7,363 bases of DNA from JARRRL01 sp037380725 (GCA_037380725.1 JARRRL010000122.1:1-7363), one strand, 5' to 3'; positions 1 to 5,783 are shown, counted from the first letter of the stretch. Numbers and translations: made by a program. Notes: a model not told the origin generated them from the letters alone.

Positions 1-1
1 C

Positions 2-790
2 AACCCACTGATCTGCATCAGCTACCTGCTCGTGCTATCCACATTGATTTCACTGGGTATGTGGCAACTCAAACGGCGTGCACTGAAACTTCACCATAAC
101 ACAAAGGTTACCGCCTTTTTAGCACGCCAGCATGAACCTGTGGATCTGTCCAAGGCCCTCTCGGCATACGCCGAACTGGGTCCATACGCCTCTGATGTTT
201 CCGTTCAGGTTCAGGGCACCTTTTTGCCCTCACCGATTATTTTTCACGATAATCGCATCCTGAACCACCACGTCGGTTTACACGCATTAGCGCTTTTTCG
301 ACCATCGAATCACCAAATGCCTACCGTCCTGGTAAACCTAGGATGGGTCAGTTGGCCTGGAACAGACCGCCGACACCTGCCCACTGTTCGTTTACCCACT
401 GAATCACAAGCGCTCATCGGCACACTCTTTGCCCCTAATCCCAAGCTGTGGACATTGGAACACGAGGTTCCCGCTCCCACCCACACAGGCTGGTTGCTAC
501 AAAAAATCGATCTGGCGCAAATTCAAACCACATACGGCACACCACTCGCTCCGTTTACGCTACGTCTCAAACCGGACTCCTGGCCCCGTGATGTACTCAT
601 TCCCGATGCAGGCACGCCTGAGCAACCCATTCGCCATTTCACCACCACAACACAATGGCCAGTGAGTCCAGAAAAACACCTAGGATATGCGTTGCAATGG
701 TTTACCATGGCCCTGGTTCTTTCTGGCCTTTTTATCCGTTTTAATTTTCAGCGCCGCCATCATTTCGTCGTTGACGACCACAAACCATGA
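2..790 (+). CDS. surf1: SURF1-family cytochrome c oxidase assembly protein (5' end outside window)
   Basis: This is a SURF1/Shy1-type inner-membrane protein. The family helps insert heme A into subunit I of aa3-type cytochrome c oxidase. The frame is open to the left edge, so the true start lies upstream. The GTG at 32 falls inside the first membrane segment and is probably not the start. About 262 residues are visible. They begin in a hydrophobic segment that runs into the family signature LGMWQLKRRALK. A long soluble, presumably periplasmic domain follows, with VNLGWVSW (compare the family's VNRGWVP). The C-terminal signature HLGYALQWFTMAL opens the second membrane helix, and a basic tail (FQRRHH) ends the protein. 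The two-helix, one-domain plan and the length fit the family. The neighbours ctaA and ctaB support the call. I infer that the oxidase structural genes lie just upstream. I see no frameshift. Confidence 0.93.
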   Translation, partial: NPLICISYLLVLSTLISLGMWQLKRRALKLHHNTKVTAFLARQHEPVDLSKALSAYAELGPYASDVSVQVQGTFLPSPIIFHDNRILNHHVGLHALALFRPSNHQMPTVLVNLGWVSWPGTDRRHLPTVRLPTESQALIGTLFAPNPKLWTLEHEVPAPTHTGWLLQKIDLAQIQTTYGTPLAPFTLRLKPDSWPRDVLIPDAGTPEQPIRHFTTTTQWPVSPEKHLGYALQWFTMALVLSGLFIRFNFQRRHHFVVDDHKP

Positions 791-821
791 TGACGCATCA
801 CATTTGATTTCAAATTAAACT

Positions 822-841
822 ATTATAAACCTCTTTATAAT
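822..841. promoter_or_regulatory. AT-rich perfect dyad containing a TATAAT box
   Basis: The sequence shows a perfect 8-4-8 inverted repeat, ATTATAAA-cctc-TTTATAAT. Its right arm ends in a consensus -10 hexamer, TATAAT (836-841). It lies 31 bp after the SURF1 stop, in the only sizeable gap (174 bp) before the next gene. It could be a promoter core with an operator-like dyad for the downstream ctaA/ctaB group. I find no convincing -35 at 16-18 bp: TTGATT at 804-809 is 26 bp away. The stem is purely A/T, so it would be a weak RNA hairpin and a poor terminator. Chance in AT-rich spacer DNA is a real alternative. Confidence 0.35.
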
Positions 842-964
842 TACACTGACAAACGCGACAAGCTCTATTACCATACGCGCTGACCTGTGTCGTCGCATTC
901 CTCACCACTTTTTATCTACATTATTGGTCTACGTTATTTTCAGAACGGCGAGCCTTTGCACACT

Positions 965-1636
965 ATGGAAAACATTGAGGGAAACAATCAAATCAATTCG
1001 AACGCCTCTCACCAGAGTAACACGTTACGCCATCAACGCATCACGCTGCTGCTCGTTCTCGGTGTATTTTTACTACCGGTTGTCGTTGCTTACATGCTCT
1101 TGGCAACGGGCTGGTGGCAACGCGTTGGCACCAGCAATCACGGCGAACTCATTCGCCCCTCTTTTCACCTCGCGCCCGCTCTGCACAAGCGTTTAGTCAA
1201 CACGCACTCCCCCAAACCCTGGATTATCTTAACTTTGACGAACGCCGCCTGTACCGCAAGTTGTCAAAATGCACTGATGCTGGCCCGACAAACCCAAACT
1301 CTGATGGGTCCAGACCAACATCGCGTCAAAATTGCCGTGATACACACAGCCCCTTTAGCAGCAAACGCTCAAGCCTTTTTGGCGCGCGACACATTCTCAC
1401 AGCTCGAACAATTCAAACTGAATGCCCAAAACCCCGAACTCAACACCCTGTACGAACACCTGCCATCATGGCGCCCCACCGCCACCAGCACAGAAACAGA
1501 CTTACTGATCATTGATCCCTTGGGAAACGCGGTGATGCGCTACCCCGTATCCACTGATGAAAAACAGGCCATTTTAGACGGTCGAAATTTTGTGAAAGAC
1601 TTGAAACAATTGCTGAAACTCTCACGAATTGGGTAA
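965..1636 (+). CDS. Membrane-anchored CxxxC (thioredoxin/SCO-like) protein of the cox assembly cluster
   Basis: This 223-residue protein has no gene name that I recognise. Between SURF1 and ctaA, many gammaproteobacteria carry an unnamed membrane protein of this kind. Residues 1-24 are polar and residues about 26-49 form one membrane helix. The rest should lie in the periplasm. A beta-strand (WIILTLTNAAC) leads to a CTASC motif (C96, C100). Further on come a hydrophobic strand and LLIIDPLGNAVMRYP (about 180-194), then a helix ending KDLKQLLKLSRIG. This resembles a degenerate SCO1/peroxiredoxin-like fold in which CxxxC could bind copper or exchange thiols. That function is inferred from fold and context. 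I chose ATG 965 because it puts a short polar tail before the helix. An in-frame GTG at 887 would add 26 residues. Neither start has a clear ribosome binding site. ctaA follows after 33 bp, so the two are probably co-transcribed. Confidence 0.75.
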   Translation: MENIEGNNQINSNASHQSNTLRHQRITLLLVLGVFLLPVVVAYMLLATGWWQRVGTSNHGELIRPSFHLAPALHKRLVNTHSPKPWIILTLTNAACTASCQNALMLARQTQTLMGPDQHRVKIAVIHTAPLAANAQAFLARDTFSQLEQFKLNAQNPELNTLYEHLPSWRPTATSTETDLLIIDPLGNAVMRYPVSTDEKQAILDGRNFVKDLKQLLKLSRIG

Positions 1637-1669
1637 AACAACCCGAAGAAAGCCTGACAGGGACTCGCT

Positions 1670-2812
1670 ATGCCTCACACGCAACACAACGTCGCGCAAC
1701 GAGACACACAGAACGCGGCGTCAAATAGGGTGGGTAAACGACTGGCTCGGTTCGGTCTGCTCGTGAGCATCGTCGTCATTGCACTCGGCGCCTTCACTCG
1801 CTTAACGGATGCGGGATTGGGGTGTCCAGATTGGCCTGGTTGTTACGGCCAACTGATCGTGCCACAGCATCCCACTCACACCTCAGAAGCCAACAGCCTC
1901 TATCCAATGAGACCGCTTGAGCACGCCAAAGCGTGGGCCGAAATGATTCATCGCTACGTCGCCGGCACACTCGCGGTGTTGATTTTTTCATTGTGCGCAC
2001 TGCACATCAAACACCGCACAGCGCAACGCACCTTGACGACGTGCCTGGCAATCTCCGTCATTGGACAGGCCGCCCTCGGTATGTGGACCGTAACACTGGG
2101 ACTGAAACCCATTATCGTCACCGCTCATTTACTCGGTGGGTTCACGACATTCAGTTTATTATTCGCTCTCACACTGCGACAAAGCACCGTCATGGCGCGA
2201 CTCACCTCCTCTCAGCTTCCTGGTACTCCCGTCAGTCGCTCACTGCTGACCATGGCGTTCCTCGCGTTGGTCCTACAAATCACATTGGGCAGCTGGACAG
2301 CGGCGAACTATGCCGCGACCGTGTGCACAACATTACCCATCTGCCACGGCAACTGGATCGAGCACCTCAACTTCACCGCTGCGCTCAAACTCTGGGGTCA
2401 CGATGTTTCACCTTACACCCAGGGCGGAACTAGCGCCTACGAATACGCACAACACCTCTCGCTAGACACCAAAATCACCATTCACGTCTTGCACCGATTC
2501 GGCGCTGTGTTCGCGAGTACACTGATATTACTGTGCGCCGGTCATCTGTGGCGTCGCAGTCCTCACTTAGCAAGTGGTCTCATTCTGCTGTTGATCCTTC
2601 AAGTGGGACTGGGCATCACGAACATCCTCGCTCTGCTGCCTTTAAGCATTGCTCTGCTTCACAATCTCGTGGCGGCCTTATTATTGGGGTGGATGCTACT
2701 CAGCGTGCTGTGGACATACCAGCAACCGTGTCTCGCCAAGCACGTTTCGCTCGACTCCCGCAACGTTCAAACTCGACCACTTCCGACTTCGACCCACAAG
2801 ACAACAGCATGA
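1670..2812 (+). CDS. ctaA: Heme A synthase (COX15/CtaA family)
   Basis: This 380-residue polytopic inner-membrane enzyme oxidises the C8 methyl of heme O to a formyl group, giving heme A for aa3-type cytochrome oxidase. The N-terminal half has the signature FTRLTDAGLGCPDWPGCYG (42-60), with the cysteine pair C52/C58. The catalytic EMIHR motif (E91, H94) and a second His in TAHLLGG (H153) follow. The C-terminal half repeats the plan, with C219/C225 in CTTLPICHG, HVLHR (H272/H275) and a final His in LLHNL (H331). These are the expected heme ligands and paired extracytoplasmic cysteines. About eight hydrophobic helices can be seen. AGGGA at 1659-1663, six bases before ATG 1670, supports this start. 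Residues about 350-380 are a polar low-complexity tail with no family signature. The last codons overlap the ctaB start (ATGA). Confidence 0.96.
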   Translation: MPHTQHNVAQRDTQNAASNRVGKRLARFGLLVSIVVIALGAFTRLTDAGLGCPDWPGCYGQLIVPQHPTHTSEANSLYPMRPLEHAKAWAEMIHRYVAGTLAVLIFSLCALHIKHRTAQRTLTTCLAISVIGQAALGMWTVTLGLKPIIVTAHLLGGFTTFSLLFALTLRQSTVMARLTSSQLPGTPVSRSLLTMAFLALVLQITLGSWTAANYAATVCTTLPICHGNWIEHLNFTAALKLWGHDVSPYTQGGTSAYEYAQHLSLDTKITIHVLHRFGAVFASTLILLCAGHLWRRSPHLASGLILLLILQVGLGITNILALLPLSIALLHNLVAALLLGWMLLSVLWTYQQPCLAKHVSLDSRNVQTRPLPTSTHKTTA

Positions 2813-3798
2813 TGACTGAAACCGCGAAAACACCCTCGAAGACTGAGCACGTCTCGTCACGCTCTCGCTCAAACTCACCAGCAACCACGTTGCCAGCAAC
2901 CTCGCTGATGGTCTGGTCACCCCTGCGCGGTGCCTGGCGTGATTACTTCGAATTGACCAAGCCGAAGGTCGTTCTGCTGATGCTGGTCACTGTATTAGTT
3001 GGCATGTATTTGGCCACGGACAGCGCCGTACCACTCGACACCTTAATTTATACCCTGCTTGGTTTATCCTGCGGGATGGGAGGCGCCGCCGCCATTAACC
3101 ACGTGGTGGATCAACACACCGATCGGCTCATGAAACGGACAGGACAGCGCCCCATAGCCGCCGGCAGGCTGAATGCAAAACGCGCGCTGATTTTCGCCAT
3201 TACGCTGTGCACAGTCTCCATTCTTATATTAGATATCCGGGTGAATCGACTAACCGCCCTCCTCACTCTCTGCGGCGTCATGGGCTACGCGGTGGTTTAC
3301 ACCCGATTTCTAAAACGATCGACCCCCCAGAACATCGTCATTGGCGGCCTCGCGGGTGCGATCCCGCCTCTTCTGGGTTGGACAGCGGTCACCAATAACG
3401 TACACCCCTACGCCTTGTTATTAGTGCTGATTATTTTTGTCTGGACACCACCACACTTTTGGGCACTTGCTGTGCACCGACACGAAGAATACGCGAAAGC
3501 GGATATCCCCATGTTACCCGTTACACACGGCAAAGCGTTCACGAAATCCTGCGTTTGGCTCTACACCTGGCTCATGGTTGCCGCCACACTGTTGCCCTTC
3601 GCGACGGGCATGTCAGGCGCAATTTACCTTTCCGCAGCACTGGTGCTCAATAGCATATTTGTGTACTACGCTGCGCTTCTGAAATGGCGTGAAGCACAAC
3701 ATCCCGGGATCGCCATGAAAACATTTGGCTACTCAATAATCTATTTATTTGCTCTGTTTATATCTTTATTAATTGATCATTATTATCGAATAGGGTGA
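2809..3798 (+). CDS. ctaB: Protoheme IX farnesyltransferase (heme O synthase)
   Basis: CtaB is a UbiA-superfamily membrane prenyltransferase. It attaches a farnesyl group to the vinyl group of heme B, giving heme O, the substrate of CtaA. From ATG 2809 the protein has 329 residues. The core starts at YFELTKPKVVLLML (46-59). The first Asp-rich motif is NHVVDQHTDRLMKRT (N97, D101, D105), followed by QRPIAAGRL. The second prenyl-diphosphate region is WTPPHFWALAVHRHEEY...DIPMLPV (D232). About eight or nine hydrophobic segments are present. The start codon overlaps the ctaA stop by 4 bp (ATGA), a sign of translational coupling. A second ATG follows at once (2812) and another lies at 2908 (residue 34). 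Residues 2-33 are a Ser/Thr-rich extension absent from the family core, so the 2908 start is possible, but it has no visible ribosome binding site. The last 25 codons are AT-rich. Confidence 0.95.
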   Translation: MMTETAKTPSKTEHVSSRSRSNSPATTLPATSLMVWSPLRGAWRDYFELTKPKVVLLMLVTVLVGMYLATDSAVPLDTLIYTLLGLSCGMGGAAAINHVVDQHTDRLMKRTGQRPIAAGRLNAKRALIFAITLCTVSILILDIRVNRLTALLTLCGVMGYAVVYTRFLKRSTPQNIVIGGLAGAIPPLLGWTAVTNNVHPYALLLVLIIFVWTPPHFWALAVHRHEEYAKADIPMLPVTHGKAFTKSCVWLYTWLMVAATLLPFATGMSGAIYLSAALVLNSIFVYYAALLKWREAQHPGIAMKTFGYSIIYLFALFISLLIDHYYRIG

Positions 3799-3875
3799 AA
3801 ATAAAAACCAAAATGGCCAAATCAAGTTCTATCGTTGACTATTATGCGCCAAAATAGCCCCCCCAGTATATTAAA

Positions 3876-3913
3876 ATGGATCAATCTTTCTACATCGCAG
3901 AAAATTGATCCAT
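3876..3913. repeat. Long imperfect inverted repeat (hairpin/cruciform) after ctaB
   Basis: The arms ATGGATCAAT (3876-3885) and ATTGATCCAT (3904-3913) are perfect 10-bp complements. Inside them TTTCT (3887-3891) pairs with AGAAA (3899-3903), and only C3886 is bulged. The result is a 15-bp stem with a 7-base loop. It begins 77 bp after the ctaB stop, and a run of seven C lies just before it (3858-3864). No T-run follows on the + strand, so it is not a classical terminator for ctaB. On the minus strand it would be followed by TTTAATA, which is weak. It could be a mobile hairpin or REP-like element, an mRNA 3'-end stabiliser, or a remote activator site for the promoter about 120 bp downstream. 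Confidence 0.75.
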
Positions 3914-3951
3914 ACTAGCTGCTGGCGGTCTTGCCTTTTTTCTCTGGCTTT

Positions 3952-3991
3952 AAACTGATCGTGGGTACACGGAGTGTATGGTGTGTAGTTT
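3952..3991. repeat. Nested inverted repeats upstream of the porin-like gene
   Basis: AAACT (3952-3956) is complementary to AGTTT (3987-3991). Inside them TACAC (3966-3970) pairs with GTGTA (3974-3978) across a GGA loop. As RNA this would be a stem with a large internal loop. The stems are short (5 bp each), so chance is possible. It is listed because three other dyads lie in the same 290-bp gap. Confidence 0.35.
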
Positions 3992-3993
3992 TC

Positions 3994-4020
3994 AGTATTG
4001 CAAGATCCAATGGCAATACT
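3994..4020. repeat. 8-bp inverted repeat overlapping the candidate -24 element
   Basis: AGTATTGC (3994-4001) and GCAATACT (4013-4020) are perfect complements across an 11-base spacer. The right arm overlaps the TGGCA of the candidate sigma-54 promoter at 4011-4026. As DNA it could be an operator controlling that promoter. As RNA in a longer transcript it would be a hairpin. No regulator family can be assigned from the sequence. Confidence 0.5.
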
Positions 4021-4026
4021 TATGCT
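4011..4026 (+). promoter_or_regulatory. Candidate sigma-54 (-24/-12) promoter of the TorF-like gene
   Basis: TGGCAATACTTATGCT matches the sigma-54 consensus (TGGCAC, then TTGCW). TGGCA is complete, the -12 element reads ATGCT against TTGCW, and the GG-to-GC spacing is exactly 12 bp. Transcription would start near 4037, giving a leader of about 50 bases. In other gammaproteobacteria, porin-like proteins of this family are often found beside nitrogen-regulated glnK-amtB, so sigma-54 control would make sense. That is inference. An alternative reading of the same DNA is a sigma-70 promoter, TTGCAA (3998-4003), 17 bp, TATGCT (4021-4026), matching 4 of 6 bases in each box. The leader also holds a CCACC-TT-GGTGG dyad at 4031-4042. 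Confidence 0.5.
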
Positions 4027-4088
4027 AGCGCCACCTTGGTGGATACAACATTAAATCACTTATCCAAAGTTCTTGGGGGAATTTGTTT

Positions 4089-4820
4089 ATGCGTATGACT
4101 CAATCACTCAATCCAATCTTATTCGCGGCCATCACGGTCGGTACGACTGGATTCGCTTTTTCTACAGCAGCTCAAGCGGGTGCATCGGCTAGCGTTGGGG
4201 TAGCTAACCTCTACTTGTTCCGCGGTCAAAATCTCAGTAATTCTGCACCACAAGTCTATGGCAGCCTGGACTACGAACACGAAAGCGGCCCCTACGCGGG
4301 AATCTGGGGCTCCAGTGAAGGGGCCGCCGGTGGTCAAGAGTATGATGTGTATGTGGGCTTCAAAGGTGAAGTGAATGATTTTTTCTTTGACGTAAACTTT
4401 ACAGCATACGAATACCCATCAAATACCGCCACCGGAGGAAGTGGACAAAATTCAGCCAACGATTTTGGTGATTTCTCCGAATTTATCCTTAAATTTGGCA
4501 CCATGGGCTTTTCATTTACCTTAGTAGACAGTCTTCAAGGCGAAAACAGCTCAGACCCTGACTCCAAAGATGCAGGATATAATTACTATGCCCTATCGTA
4601 CGACACCGACGTGTTTGGAGCCACTGTTGGGCATCACAATTTTCCCGGCACACCCGATGACACCAACATGACACACCTGGATTTAAATTACTACGCGACC
4701 GATGAACTGACGTTCACCCTGTCTCAGGTCGTCGACCAAGATCCCGATAAAAGGGATGAAGCGGCTTTCAACGACGACTTATTGTTTGTTGTAAATTGGA
4801 GCAAATCCTTCGATCTGTAA
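4089..4820 (+). CDS. TorF/Gcw_chp family (TIGR02001-like) outer-membrane porin-like protein
   Basis: This 243-residue protein carries a Sec signal peptide. The start MRMTQSLNPILFAAITVG leads to a cleavage site after AQA (about residue 30, before GASA). The mature N-terminus SASVGVANLYLFRGQNLS matches the opening of the Gcw_chp/TIGR02001 family, putative beta-barrel outer-membrane proteins. Alternating aromatic and polar stretches follow, such as YAGIWGSS, YDVYVGFKG, FFFDVNFTAYEY and YNYYALSYD. The sequence is rich in D, N, G and Y and ends WSKSFDL, as expected for a barrel. The substrate is unknown. ATG 4089 is chosen because GGGGGA (4075-4080) sits eight bases upstream. The in-frame TTG at 4083 is too close to it and ATG 4095 is too far. 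The gene stands alone, with a promoter-like region before it and an intrinsic terminator after it. It looks AT-richer than its neighbours. Confidence 0.85.
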   Translation: MRMTQSLNPILFAAITVGTTGFAFSTAAQAGASASVGVANLYLFRGQNLSNSAPQVYGSLDYEHESGPYAGIWGSSEGAAGGQEYDVYVGFKGEVNDFFFDVNFTAYEYPSNTATGGSGQNSANDFGDFSEFILKFGTMGFSFTLVDSLQGENSSDPDSKDAGYNYYALSYDTDVFGATVGHHNFPGTPDDTNMTHLDLNYYATDELTFTLSQVVDQDPDKRDEAAFNDDLLFVVNWSKSFDL

Positions 4821-4851
4821 CCGTGGAACAAACGCGTTACATTGAAATCGT

Positions 4852-4878
4852 AAAAGGGCGCTTAAAGCGCCCTTTTTT
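4852..4878 (+). terminator. Intrinsic terminator of the TorF-like gene
   Basis: GGGCGCT (4856-4862) pairs perfectly with AGCGCCC (4866-4872) across a three-base loop. AAAA before the stem pairs with part of the six-T run after it (4873-4878). This is a textbook Rho-independent terminator, 31 bp after the stop codon. Because of the A-run on the left it could also act on minus-strand transcripts. Confidence 0.93.
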
Positions 4879-4920
4879 AAACCATCCAAAGCCTCAAATT
4901 CCACAAACAGCACACACGCC

Positions 4921-5559
4921 ATGAGACGACTGTACCTCATCACCAATGACGCAGACTGCCCCACTGAGCGCCAACTGGAACGCGTGGTGACACACGCGTT
5001 AGCGGCAGGCGTGACCTGGGTGCAATTTCGTACCAAAGCAGGCGCCAATACCCCTTTTCCAAGCGTCGCGGCTCGAATACGTGTGTGCGAAAAACTGAAA
5101 AAAGCCTGTGACGCCGCTGGCGCGCTCCTGTTTGTCAACGACGATCTGGCATTGGCTGAATACTGCGGCACACACCTACATCTGGGTCAAAGCGATACGC
5201 CCCTCACGGATGCGCGCTCACGCCTCCCCGCTCCCATTCTGATCGGCGTCACGTGCCACGATCAATTAGCCTTGGCCCAAACAGCCGTCGCACAGGGGGC
5301 GAATTACGTCTCCTTCGGCGCTTGTTTTCCCTCTCCCACAAAGCCACACGCATCGAGTACCGATCTCGGCGTTTTTCAGCGCGCCAAAACGCTGGGTGTC
5401 CCCACCGTCGCCATCGGCGGCATCACCGCACACAATGCCGCAGACGTGTGGAAAGCAGGTGCAGACGTCCTCGCCGTATCGCACGCCATACTCCGTGCAG
5501 ACGACGCCAACACCATTACGCGTGTGTGCAAACAGATTCTCACAGCCGAACACGGTTAA
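4921..5559 (+). CDS. thiE: Thiamine phosphate synthase
   Basis: ThiE joins the pyrimidine diphosphate (HMP-PP) and the thiazole phosphate to give thiamine monophosphate, in the cytoplasm. The 212 residues form the usual small TIM barrel. The N-terminal strand is RLYLITND. VQFRTKA (Q35, R37, K39) binds the pyrimidine diphosphate. LLFVNDDLALAEYCGTHLHLGQSD (about 69-92) holds the Mg/diphosphate-binding N73/D74 and D92. YVSFGACFPSPTKP (about 129-142) carries the S/T/K group that contacts phosphate. VAIGGIT (163-169) and ADVLAVSHAI (181-190) form the phosphate-binding C-terminal part. The length is normal. ATG 4921 fits the family N-terminus, but no good ribosome binding site is visible, and only 42 bp separate it from the preceding terminator. 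thiE beside hemL is a common gammaproteobacterial arrangement. thiD, its usual partner, is not here. Confidence 0.94.
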   Translation: MRRLYLITNDADCPTERQLERVVTHALAAGVTWVQFRTKAGANTPFPSVAARIRVCEKLKKACDAAGALLFVNDDLALAEYCGTHLHLGQSDTPLTDARSRLPAPILIGVTCHDQLALAQTAVAQGANYVSFGACFPSPTKPHASSTDLGVFQRAKTLGVPTVAIGGITAHNAADVWKAGADVLAVSHAILRADDANTITRVCKQILTAEHG

Positions 5560-5579
5560 CGGTCACTCAAAATGCAAAA

Positions 5580-5678
5580 TTAAGCACACAAATCAATATG
5601 GTGATTCGCAGCATCCAACGACATAATATGCATGCGCGGGTCGAACGCCACCACAATGGGATCCCCGACGTGACACAT
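5580..5678 (-). pseudogene. Possible 32-codon minus-strand frame or gene remnant
   Basis: Read on the minus strand, an ATG (complement of 5676-5678) opens a frame that ends in TAA (complement of 5580-5582). The peptide begins MCHVGDPIVVAFDPRMH and ends HHIDLCA. The segment VGDPIVVAFDPRMHIMSLD looks protein-like and faintly recalls the C-terminal TOBE strands of ABC-transporter ATPases, but this is a resemblance only. A stop codon lies directly before the ATG, and there is no evident ribosome binding site. It could be the decayed tail of a gene whose front was lost where the tandem repeats now stand, a small ORF, or chance. Confidence 0.2.
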
Positions 5679-5694
5679 TTATCTGACACGTTTA
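5671..5694. repeat. Two-copy direct repeat, period 13 bp
   Basis: TGACACATTTA (5671-5681) recurs as TGACACGTTTA (5684-5694), with 10 of 11 bases identical and a 13-bp step. Each copy contains a -35-like TGACA. It abuts the 15-bp tandem array that begins at 5693. Confidence 0.7.
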
Positions 5695-5711
5695 CATTGT
5701 ACCCATATACA
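5683..5711 (+). promoter_or_regulatory. Candidate sigma-70 promoter of hemL
   Basis: CTGACA (5683-5688, 5 of 6 to TTGACA), a 17-bp spacer and TATACA (5706-5711, 4 of 6 to TATAAT) make a plausible promoter about 72 bp before the hemL ATG. A second, weaker register 13 bp upstream (GTGACA 5670-5675, 17 bp, TACATT 5693-5698) comes from the duplicated motif. TATACA occurs again at the next repeat junction (5721-5726). The promoter is therefore made partly of repeat units. This is inferred from hexamer match only. Confidence 0.4.
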
Positions 5712-5737
5712 TTGTACCTATATACATAGTACCCATC
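5693..5737. repeat. Tandem repeat, 3 copies of a 15-bp unit
   Basis: Three adjacent units read TACATTGTACCCATA (5693-5707), TACATTGTACCTATA (5708-5722) and TACATAGTACCCATC (5723-5737). Unit 2 differs from unit 1 at one position and unit 3 at two. Each contains the GTAC palindrome, and each junction within the array creates TATACAT. The array lies 46 bp before the hemL start. It could be a minisatellite, a set of binding sites for a regulator, or the result of replication slippage. Confidence 0.9.
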
Positions 5738-5783
5738 TAAGCGACCCACACATTCATCAAACCCTGTAGGCAGTGCACACGTT

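Noticed and set aside
887..964. In-frame GTG start giving a 26-residue longer CxxxC protein
   Set aside because: The extension adds no signal or family motif and has no clear ribosome binding site. ATG 965 gives the expected short polar tail before the membrane helix. It cannot be fully excluded.
2533..2808. Long open frame upstream of ctaB in the same frame, beginning at a GTG
   Set aside because: It lies wholly inside ctaA, whose protein is strongly conserved there. The translated stretch has no prenyltransferase features.
3924..3941. GGC-GGTCTT-GCC followed by six T as a ctaB terminator
   Set aside because: The stem has only three base pairs, too weak for intrinsic termination.
3963..3980. 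ACGG-containing hairpin reminiscent of mini-ykkC (guanidine-II) loops
   Set aside because: The real stem is TACAC/GTGTA with a GGA loop, there is no second matching hairpin, and the downstream gene is not a guanidine exporter or carboxylase.
4779..5171. 130-codon minus-strand frame
   Set aside because: It runs antisense through thiE, the strong terminator and the end of the porin-like gene, and its product shows no recognisable domain.
5629..5656. tRNA T-arm-like string GCG-GGTCGAA-CGC followed by CACCA
   Set aside because: The T-stem has only three pairs, and no anticodon arm, D-arm or matching acceptor strand can be drawn upstream.
5693..5737. CRISPR array
   Set aside because: The 15-bp units are directly adjacent with no spacers, and no cas genes are present.
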